From positions 264,074 to 274,608 of the forward strand of contig MU646914.1 of assembly GCA_026770585.1 (NCBI GenBank): a stretch of 10,535 nucleotides of DNA, in the 5' to 3' direction. This stretch comes from Baffinella frigidus (Eukaryota > Cryptophyceae > Cryptomonadales > Baffinellaceae). The notes beneath the pieces were generated by a model. The model did not search any database. It was not told the DNA's origin and saw only the letters and a program-made list of their open reading frames with translations. The position numbers and the translations under genes are program-made. Below are positions 6,463 through 8,607 of this stretch, piece by piece. How positions within the stretch are numbered: the stretch's first letter is position 1; each line of letters opens with the position of its first letter.

Positions 6463-8251
6463 GTCATCAACCCTCAACCCTCAACCCTAAATCCTAAACC
6501 CTAAACCCCTCTAAACACTAGACACTAAACACTAAACACTGAACCATACACCATAAATCATAAACCATAAACCCTTAACCCTAAACCCTAAACCCTAAAC
6601 CCTAAACCCCAAACCCCACACCCCAAACCCTAAACCCTGGGGCAGGACACGACCGGAGGGTGGTGCTGGGGATCCGGAGGGCAAGGCAGACTCGGAGACG
6701 GGACAGACGTGGGCAAAAACTATCCGGTAAGGCCGCCCTGGAGGCAATTTGTGGGCCAATTGATGGTGTCTTAAGTTAACCCCCATACAAATGCACTCGG
6801 AATCCGAGTGCATTTGTGGGAGATTGACTGAAGATTTGCCCATACGTTGCCTTCAGATCTCTAGTAGTGTTTGGCAAAGATATCGGCGAAACGGCAACGT
6901 TCCACTTAGAAGCAGCCGAGTTCCTTTTCCCCTGGATATCCGGGGAAAATGCGGTTAGCATCCAACGCATGTGGATAAGATTCTAGTACAAATTGTTTAG
7001 ATGGACTGTATCCGTGCAGCGCCCGGTGGCTGCTATGTGGAAGGCAGGCCAGCCATGAGTCCGGCGGTAACGGTCTTACAGCATCCTGTATCACTACGCG
7101 GGAGAGCTACATGTCATTTTACGCCCTGTGTCTTTCTATTATTTTCCCTTGAAATCGGTGAAAGTTGCCGGAAATGCCTACGAATAATTTGACTTTGAAC
7201 TTGCTGACAACTGCAAGATAAGGTATTCTATCCGCCAACCGCGCAACTAGCCCTCCCCCGTAGCACCCCACCACGCCAGGTCAGGAGTGGGATTTTCATA
7301 AACAACTCGTTCGCAATCGATGGCTTATCATGGTACACATTTTTATTTTAAAACATAATTGCGGCGGCAACGAGCTCCAAGCCCCAACAATTTTGGCGTG
7401 TTTCCCGGATAGAATCAACTTTACTTGAAGATCGTGTAGTAAAAACGAAATATCGACTCACGACCTGGCGTGGCCGTATCACCCTACCGTGGTGCTGACG
7501 GTAGCACCCTACGGAATGCCGGGATTAGCTTGACGCCAGAAACAGATCGCGGGAGGGCCCTGTCTACGCTAGACCTGAGCGGGAGCAATCTGAACTCATC
7601 TTGGGCGGCCAAAGTTGACAGAATGGCTCAAATTCCCCGGAGGCGGGCCCGTGGATCTGGCCTGGTGTCAACTTATGAACTTGCATTGTCCCCAGATCTG
7701 GGGACATTTTGCACTACGGCAACTTTTGATTGCTCCCGGTCACGTCTAAAGTAGGGAGTTGTCGGCAGCTAGGGTGTCTAACAGGGCCTCTCCACACACC
7801 GGGCTACGCACGAATTTTCGGCCCAAATCGGGCCACCTTTCCCTTACCTTGTCCGCCTGCCAGGAACCTCCCTATGCACCCTCCGGATGGCCTACCGTAG
7901 GGTCCTCGGTCTTATCGCCCAGGGGTAATCCAAAATGCCTTGGAAGTCCGGTGTGTGGTGATGACCCCTGCGTCCGGCGGCTGAATTGGGGGTCCCGGCG
8001 TGCGAGGGACCGCAGGTAGAGAGATTGATAATTTATTGCCAAACAACCAGCGTCAGCGCCGCACATGCTACGCATTGTGCCACTTACTGTACCCCGTGTC
8101 GGCCGCTCATACGAGCATTTTCCGGATGGATTCTAACTCCACCTTCTGCGGACCGCAGGTACAGGTTGTCAATGACCTCAACGTCGATGCCACATTCAAA
8201 ATGGGCTTCCTTACGGTCTCTGTCGGCAATTCCCACACCTGCGCGGTTTTC
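597..8251 (+). CDS. Partial RCC1-repeat (beta-propeller) protein gene, six phase-0 exons
   Basis: Gene model joined from exons 597-677, 3047-3118, 3773-3856, 5279-5347, 6646-6726 and 8159-8251. The conceptual product is 160 residues, open at the 5' side and probably also at the 3' side. It holds about three RCC1-type repeats of roughly 50 residues. Each repeat is split into a type-1 exon (CWG then GxLG, a short loop, 27-28 codons) and a type-2 exon (variable strand, then TCA/CCA plus two hydrophobics, 23-31 codons). All three type-1 exons begin exactly six codons before CWG. Exon types alternate without exception, and all introns are GT-AG and phase 0. RCC1 repeats form seven-bladed propellers used in guanine-nucleotide exchange or protein binding; the specific role here cannot be read. 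Cysteines recur in both halves (TCA and CWG), which suggests a paired-Cys variant. Introns are 2369, 654, 1422, 1298 and 1432 bp and are packed with repeats. It could be a pseudogene or a member of a large repetitive family. Confidence 0.8.
684..852. mobile_element. Family G foldback element, copy G1
   Basis: Begins CAGGGCCC at 684 and ends with CAGGGCCC/GGGCCC at 845-852. The right arm, read on -, contains CCGGCGTGAACCCAATTCCGG and matches G3 at 7476-7562 (ATCTATTTCCGGCG against ATCTGTTTCTGGCG and onward). The left arm GGCGCCAAGCTAACGCC matches the G3 segment GGCGTCAAGCTAATCCC. It includes a direct repeat CGGAATGCCGGAATTG at 756-771 and 790-805. It starts six bases after the exon 1 donor. 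No open frame of note, so it is non-autonomous. Confidence 0.6.
919..1251. mobile_element. Family A element A0, interrupted by C1
   Basis: Left end CCACACAGCGGATTTTGAAG at 919; right end, read on -, CCACACAGCAAGCTTCGAAG ending at 1251. The interior on - contains ATGCCCCTACGGTATTGCCTACCG (982-1007), matching the core of A1-A3, so A0 lies in the opposite orientation. Removing C1 (1039-1203 plus one 4-bp duplication) leaves an element of about 165 bp, equal in size to A2 and A3. No target duplication seen. Confidence 0.65.
1039..1203. mobile_element. Family C MITE, copy C1
   Basis: 165-bp foldback with long imperfect inverted ends: TCATAGGCTAACGGACCAAA on the left and, read on -, TAATAGGGTAACTGACCAAA on the right, both continuing into ATGGGGTAGTTAGGCCTACGG. 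It is flanked by a perfect 4-bp direct duplication, AACC (1035-1038 and 1204-1207). It is inserted inside family A element A0. No transposase, so it was mobilised in trans. Confidence 0.88.
1252..1683. other. Unassigned intron sequence with interleaved inverted repeats
   Basis: No exon or known element recognised. The notable structure is at 1357-1446. Arm P (1357-1382) pairs with P' (1400-1425), and arm Q (1384-1404, CACCCAGTATACAACGTATAC with one mismatch) pairs with Q' (1426-1446). The arms run in the order P-Q-P'-Q', so only one pair can form fully at a time. The short frames crossing this stretch show no recognisable protein. Confidence 0.5.
1684..1982. mobile_element. Family A element A1, interrupted by B1
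   Basis: Left end CCACACAGCAGCGGGCTACC; right end, read on -, CCACACAGCGGGTTACGAGG. The interior AAGGAATTTT...CGGGCC...CCCCCTATGCCCGTACGGCATTACCTACCG aligns with A2 and A3. The sequence GCAGCGGGCTACCAAG is tandemly duplicated near the left end. B1 occupies 1833-1959; without it the element is about 172 bp. Confidence 0.7.
1833..1959. mobile_element. Family B foldback MITE, copy B1
   Basis: Inverted ends CCACCCTGGAGGCAACTTAT and CCACCGTGGAGGCAACCTAT (read on -), continuing through GGGCAAAT. The interior holds AGTCAATCTCCCACGAATG, matching B2. It is nested within A1, separating the A-family CACGAA from ATCCCTCG. No clear target duplication. Confidence 0.75.
2017..2181. mobile_element. Family C MITE, copy C2 (inverted relative to C1)
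   Basis: 165 bp, the same length as C1 but reversed: the TAAT end is on the left and the TCATAGGCTAACGG end on the right (read on -). The interior matches C1 only after reverse-complementing (CCTATGACCAAAAA...GGATTTTGGCCTAC). It is flanked by a perfect AAGT duplication (2013-2016 and 2182-2185). C1 and C2 together form a pair of 165-bp inverted repeats about 0.8 kb apart. Confidence 0.88.
2182..2328. other. Unassigned spacer
   Basis: Short unique sequence between C2 and a telomere-like tract. Contains GAAAATTACTACACG, similar on - to CGTGTAGTAAAAACG near 7434. No exon or element end identified. Confidence 0.4.
2329..2567. repeat. Telomere-like heptamer tract with nine GAACACT units
   Basis: Degenerate 7-bp array dominated by variants of CCCTGAA. 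From 2356 to 2418 there are nine consecutive perfect GAACACT units; CCCTGCA and CCTGAAT variants follow. Because 7 is not a multiple of 3 and the unit lacks stops on -, all three - frames stay open here and give overlapping FRVQ/FSVQ-rich spurious ORFs. Confidence 0.9.
2568..2878 (+). mobile_element. Repeat family H, copy H1 (introner-like), interrupted by C3
   Basis: Segment 2581-2615 (GCTCGTAAGAGCGGCCGACA...GTAAGT) matches the - strand of 8082-8116 at 33 of 35 positions. After C3 the match resumes with GGCACAATGCG-like sequence, TGTTTGGCAATAAAT and CAATCTCTCT. It is bounded by the 12-bp direct repeats CTCCAGGTTGAC (2568-2579) and CTCCAGGTGGAC (2867-2878). Removing 2574-2872 as a GT...AG unit would restore CTCCAG|GTGGAC. 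Compared with H2 it lacks about 33 bp at its left end and has an expanded AATAAA-rich segment (2822-2858). Confidence 0.65.
2616..2771. mobile_element. Family C MITE, copy C3
   Basis: 156-bp foldback with ends TCATAGGATAACGGACTAAA and (read on -) TAATAGGGTAACGGACTGAA, flanked by a perfect AAGT duplication (2612-2615 and 2772-2775). It is inserted in H1, and H2 at 8082-8116 preserves the unoccupied site (GTAAGTGGCACAATG on -). It has the same orientation as C1 but a diverged centre (GGGGCTTGGGAGGG). Confidence 0.88.
2886..3040. repeat. Telomere-like tract between duplicated acceptors
   Basis: Degenerate CCCTAAA/CCCTACA heptamers between the acceptor-like CTCTCCAGGTGGACGT (2865-2880) and the real exon 2 acceptor CTCTCCAGGGGGACGT (3039-3054). 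After the first copy the frame runs only VDVQTP before a stop, so that copy is not a functional exon start. Confidence 0.85.
3047..3118 (+). CDS. RCC1 type-2 exon 2
   Basis: Acceptor CTCTCCAG ends at 3046. The 24 codons read GDVLNLGGSAVAITAG then WGLTCALM, a typical strand-plus-TCAL half repeat. By alignment with the other type-2 exons the donor is GTCACG at 3119, which is weak. The frame stays open, and a better donor in the same phase, GTGAGG at 3155, would add 12 residues. The acceptor sequence CTCCAGG is present three times nearby (2568, 2867, 3041); only this copy is followed by coding sequence. Confidence 0.75.
3119..3258. other. 5' part of intron 2
   Basis: Unique GC-rich sequence that stays open in the exon 2 frame. 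Contains the alternative phase-0 donor GTGAGG at 3155 and a short AGTCGG tandem (GAGTCGGAGTCGGAGTT, about 3174-3190). No element ends recognised. Confidence 0.4.
3259..3768. repeat. Telomere-like tract dominated by CCCTACA
   Basis: About 510 bp of degenerate heptamers, mostly CCCTACA and CCCTAAA with local CACCCGT/CACCCGA variants (3388-3405, 3514-3532). It ends at the exon 3 acceptor region. Segments around 2886-3028 and 3530-3680 resemble each other (TACACCCTAA...AATTCCTA...CCATACAC...CTAACACCT...ACTATC), which indicates tract duplication. Confidence 0.88.
3773..3856 (+). CDS. RCC1 type-1 exon 3
   Basis: Acceptor AAACACAG ends at 3772, donor GTACCA at 3857. The 28 codons read STATIKCWGTNGHGKLGIG then SDQADSSTP. 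It has CWG, the N-x-x-G-x-L-G core and the same six-codon lead as the other type-1 exons. Family D element D1 starts only three bases into the following intron (3860), so the transposon supplies almost all of the sequence downstream of the donor. Confidence 0.8.
3860..3985. mobile_element. Family D MITE, copy D1, at splice donor
   Basis: Ends CCACGCCAG at 3860 and CTGGCGTGG at 3977-3985, flanked by TA on both sides (GTA|...|TAG), which fits a TA target duplication of the Tc1/mariner type. It begins three bases after exon 3. The interior has GACGACAGATCTGTCG (3928-3943), a near-palindrome. No coding capacity. Confidence 0.65.
4083..4294. mobile_element. Family E MITE with perfect 24-bp inverted ends
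   Basis: GTAGAAATGGGCTCCGCGCG plus GAAT at 4083-4106 is exactly complementary to 4271-4294. Homology continues inward imperfectly (GTCAGGTAAGGAGG against GTCAGGTCAGGAG). TA sits at both outer ends, so a TA duplication is possible but cannot be proved. It also contains ATCGATTTTCCAAAAATCGGTTTT (4144-4167), a small internal hairpin. Flanking it, GAAATTTACTA (4070-4080) and TAGTAAATTTC (4345-4355) form an outer 11-bp inverted pair. Confidence 0.8.
4426..4590. mobile_element. Family D MITE, copy D3
   Basis: Left end CCACGCCAGGTCGTAAACTG then GGATTTCAG; right end, read on -, CCACGGCAGATCATAAGTCG then GAATTTCAG, about 23 of 29 matching. It shares its end consensus with D1 and D2. 165 bp, no clear target duplication, no coding capacity. 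Confidence 0.7.
4677..4837. mobile_element. Family A MITE, copy A2
   Basis: 161 bp. Left end CCACACATAGGGCTACGAAG then GGATTTTCGGGC; right end, read on -, CCACACAGTGTACTTCAAAG then GGATTTTG. The core CCCCCCTATGCCCCTACGGG...TACCGTAGGGTCC...GGTCTTATCGC...AGGGGT aligns base for base with much of A3. No clear target duplication. Confidence 0.78.
4878..5014. repeat. Telomere-like tract dominated by CCCCAAA
   Basis: Starts with CCCTGAA units and turns into a nearly pure (CCCCAAA)n run (about 4951-5012), a T-to-C variant of the telomere heptamer that has been locally amplified. Confidence 0.9.
5025..5070. repeat. Arm of a dispersed inverted repeat (partner 6022-6068)
   Basis: GATCTGGCCGAGTT at 5026-5039 is exactly complementary to 6055-6068, and AACACATTAT occurs near both. 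In the partner, the - strand frame reads SDLAEFLEWNLVAHNVF; here the + frame gives DLAEFLE then a stop. It may be a fragment of an unknown coding element or a plain repeat. Confidence 0.4.
5102..5275. repeat. 22-bp tandem repeat (GACATCGCACGCGGCTATCGAT)
   Basis: Units begin at 5102, 5124 and 5146, then after a diverged stretch at 5231 and 5253. The final partial unit TTGATGAC runs into CAG, the acceptor of exon 4. No coding function; it occupies the 3' end of intron 3. Confidence 0.85.
5279..5347 (+). CDS. RCC1 type-2 exon 4
   Basis: Acceptor GATGACCAG ends at 5278, donor GTACCC at 5348. The 23 codons read VEIPSLSGVLSVDCG then TDHCCAVL, matching the D-x-G-x-x-H-x-C-A-V-L pattern of RCC1 half repeats. 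The acceptor is the tail of the last unit of a 22-bp tandem repeat (unit GATGACATCGCACG...), so the splice site is embedded in the repeat. Confidence 0.78.
5348..5583. other. 5' part of intron 4, with 15-bp tandem repeat
   Basis: Contains inverted pair CAGCCAGC (5405-5412) / GCTGGCTG (5429-5436) and a 15-bp tandem repeat CGATTTGCTCATCGA at 5462-5506 (about three units). The repeat reads RRFAH repeats in one frame and is open in several frames, which explains the overlapping ORFs here. No domain recognised. Confidence 0.55.
5584..5865. mobile_element. Family G element, copy G2
   Basis: Inverted ends: CCGCCCTAATTCCGG (5591-5605) is exactly complementary to 5844-5858, with extension both outward (AAGGGTGG against AAGGATAC) and inward (TGACCTGATTACG against GAACCTAATTGCG). 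The right arm GCAATTAGGTTCACGCCGGAA matches G1. The interior holds a 12-base G run (5629-5640) and a (CT)n run (5747-5787), probably secondary expansions. Confidence 0.65.
5747..5787. repeat. (CT)n microsatellite inside G2
   Basis: About 20 CT units with one TT interruption. Complementary in sequence to the (GA)n array at 5924-6020. Confidence 0.95.
5924..6020. repeat. (GA)n microsatellite with GAAAGA interruptions
   Basis: About 97 bp of GA repeats with regular AAAG breaks. It yields arginine/glutamate-rich and serine/leucine-rich spurious ORFs on the two strands. Confidence 0.95.
6022..6068 (-). repeat. Partner arm of the 5025-5070 inverted repeat, possible coding fragment
   Basis: On - the frame from about 6107 down to 6020 reads MNPVFEIAKVFTSDLAEFLE then WNLVAHNVF before entering the GA array. 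It looks more protein-like than the surrounding shadow ORFs, but there are no splice sites or domain to support it. The DLAEFLE part is shared with 5026-5048. Confidence 0.35.
6069..6353. other. Unassigned part of intron 4
   Basis: AT-rich unique sequence. Contains a short (TTC)n run at 6193-6210 and the imperfect inverted pair ATGAACATTACTACAC / GTGTAGATTTCATTAC (about 6106-6170). No exon or element could be defined. Confidence 0.4.
6356..6639. repeat. Head-to-head telomere-like tract dominated by CCCTCAA
   Basis: G-strand part 6356-6393 (GGTTTAGGGTTG...GGGTGTAGGGTCT), spacer CAGGTATCTTCCTCCG, then C-strand part 6405-6639. The latter opens with about nine CCCTCAA units, then CACTAAA, CCATAAA, CCCTAAA and CCCCAAA/CCCCACA. 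The spacer resembles that at 481-500. It ends right at the acceptor of type-1 exon 6646. Confidence 0.88.
6646..6726 (+). CDS. RCC1 type-1 exon 5
   Basis: Acceptor GGGGCAG ends at 6645, donor GTAAGG at 6727. The 27 codons read DTTGGWCWGSGGQGRLGDG then TDVGKNYP. The CWG is again six codons in, followed by GQGRLGDG. The whole exon lies in a different frame from the ORFs on either strand, and it directly follows the telomere-like tract 6405-6639. Family B element B2 starts nine to eleven bases after the donor. Confidence 0.78.
6738..6856. mobile_element. Family B foldback MITE, copy B2
   Basis: Almost the whole 119 bp folds on itself: ends CTGGAGGCAATTTGTGGGC and (read on -) CTGAAGGCAACGTATGGGC. 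The centre has two perfect 15-bp arms, ACAAATGCACTCGGA (6787-6801) and its complement (6803-6817), separated by one base. It starts 11 bp after the exon 5 donor. Homologous to B1 in the ends and the CAATCTCCCAC segment. Confidence 0.8.
6857..7270. other. Unassigned part of intron 5
   Basis: About 400 bp without a recognised exon, repeat array or paired element end. Small structures only: TTTTCCCC/GGGGAAAA around GGATATCC (6926-6950) and GCAGC/GGCTGC near 7016-7033. Short frames here show no recognisable protein. Confidence 0.4.
7271..7473. mobile_element. Family D MITE, copy D2
   Basis: 203 bp. Left end CCACGCCAGGTCAGGAGTGG then GATTTTC; right end, read on -, CCACGCCAGGTCGTGAGTCG then ATATTTC. 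AT-rich, non-coding interior. It directly abuts family G sequence on the right (7476 on). No clear target duplication. Confidence 0.72.
7476..7562. mobile_element. Family G fragment, copy G3
   Basis: On - it runs CAGGGCCC...ATCTGTTTCTGGCGTCAAGC...CCCGGCATTCCGTAGGGTGC, matching the right arm of G1 over about 80 bp. Apparently one arm only; the D2 insertion next to it may have removed or displaced the other. Confidence 0.6.
7572..7746. mobile_element. Family I MITE-like element (single copy)
   Basis: Inverted ends GACCTGAGCGGGAGCAATC (7572-7590) and, read on -, GACGTGACCGGGAGCAATC (7728-7746), 17 of 19 matching, with TA immediately outside both ends. The centre has a perfect 18-bp palindrome GTCCCCAGATCTGGGGAC at 7688-7705. 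An outer pair AGGGCCCTGTCTA / TAACAGGGCCTCT (about 7554 and 7779) may be a second, older inverted repeat. A 94-residue open frame crosses it but looks incidental. Confidence 0.6.
7792..7958. mobile_element. Family A MITE, copy A3
   Basis: 167 bp, the best-preserved copy. Left end CCACACACCGGGCTACGCAC; right end, read on -, CCACACACCGGACTTCCAAG, both then running to ATTTT. The core ACCTCCCTATGCACCCTCCGG...CCTACCGTAGGGTCC...GGTCTTATCGCCCAGGGGT matches A2. No clear target duplication. Confidence 0.8.
8007..8161 (-). mobile_element. Repeat family H, copy H2 (introner-like)
   Basis: Element body 8019-8149 (131 bp) in reverse orientation to H1. It is flanked by the perfect 12-bp duplication GGACCGCAGGTA (8007-8018 and 8150-8161), which contains AG|GT. 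Cutting from GTAGAG at 8016 to CAG at 8158 would remove one element plus one duplication and restore the sequence exactly; the right-hand copy is the acceptor of exon 6. Shared with H1: 33 of 35 positions at 8082-8116, plus TTTGGCAATAAAT and CAATCTCTCT on -. Confidence 0.7.
8159..8251 (+). CDS. RCC1 type-2 exon 6
   Basis: Acceptor GACCGCAG ends at 8158; donor GTAAGT at 8252 is a perfect consensus. The 31 codons read VQVVNDLNVDATFKMGF then LTVSVGNSHTCAVF, the standard S-V-G-x-S-H-T-C-A-V-F half repeat. It is 7-8 codons longer than the other type-2 exons, in the loop before LTVSVG. A copy of repeat family H lies directly upstream, with the acceptor sequence GGACCGCAGGTA duplicated at both of its ends. 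Confidence 0.8.
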
Positions 8252-8291
8252 GTAAGTTGCCCTAAACCCCACCTGAATTTCTAAAAAATAG

Positions 8292-8360
8292 GACGTTTGG
8301 CTCGACACAGGTTTTGGAAACAGCTTCTCTGGCCTCGGGTTTGCTGAAACCCTCAACCCT
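8292..8360 (+). pseudogene. Possible decayed RCC1 type-1 exon 7
   Basis: The exon alternation predicts a type-1 exon here. After a possible 40-nt intron (GTAAGT at 8252, TAG ending at 8291) the frame reads DVWLDTGFGNSFSG then LGFAETLNP, followed by GT. With a one-residue gap it aligns to the type-1 exons from their exact first codon: GFG in place of CWG, then G and LG conserved, ending in P before GT as in exons 3 and 5. The CW pair is lost, and the last 12 bases look like telomere-type repeat. It may be a degenerate exon or chance. Confidence 0.3.
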
Positions 8361-8607
8361 GTCCCTAAACCCTGGGGGGGGGGGTGAAGGTTTTGGGGTT
8401 TCACGTGAATCATGAACCCTGAAACCTAAACCATAAACCCTGGCGGTGTTGAGTGGGGTTGTAGGGTTGAGGGACAAGGTGAAACCCCTCAACCCTCAAC
8501 CCTCAACCCTCAAACCTCAAACCTCAACCCTCAAACCTCAAACCTCAAACCTCAAACCTCAAACATCAACCTCAGAGGGTTTGAGGGTTTTGAGGTTTCA
8601 CCTAAAC
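8361..8607. repeat. Mixed telomere-like tract with foldback
   Basis: Holds an 11-base G run (8374-8384), reversed G-strand pieces (GGGGTTGTAGGGTTGAGGG) and a foldback. GGTGAAACC at 8478-8486 pairs with GGTTTCACC at 8594-8602, with CTCAACCC/CCTCAAA units between and their complement GAGGGTTTGAGGG on the right side. No exon seen. Confidence 0.7.

Noticed and set aside
7470-8019. Two adjacent + ORFs of 94 and 86 residues
   Set aside because: They lie over MITEs G3, I and A3 in intron 5, have no recognisable domain and show no splice or start context.
8000-8284. Long + ORFs around exon 6 starting from MRGTAG or MGVPAC
   Set aside because: The frame upstream of 8159 runs through element H2. RCC1 homology begins exactly at the acceptor, so these are exon plus intron read-through.
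5629-8384. G runs (5629-5640, 8374-8384) as quadruplex regulatory sites
   Set aside because: Each is a single homopolymer run without the spaced G tracts of a strong quadruplex. They may also be length errors in assembly.
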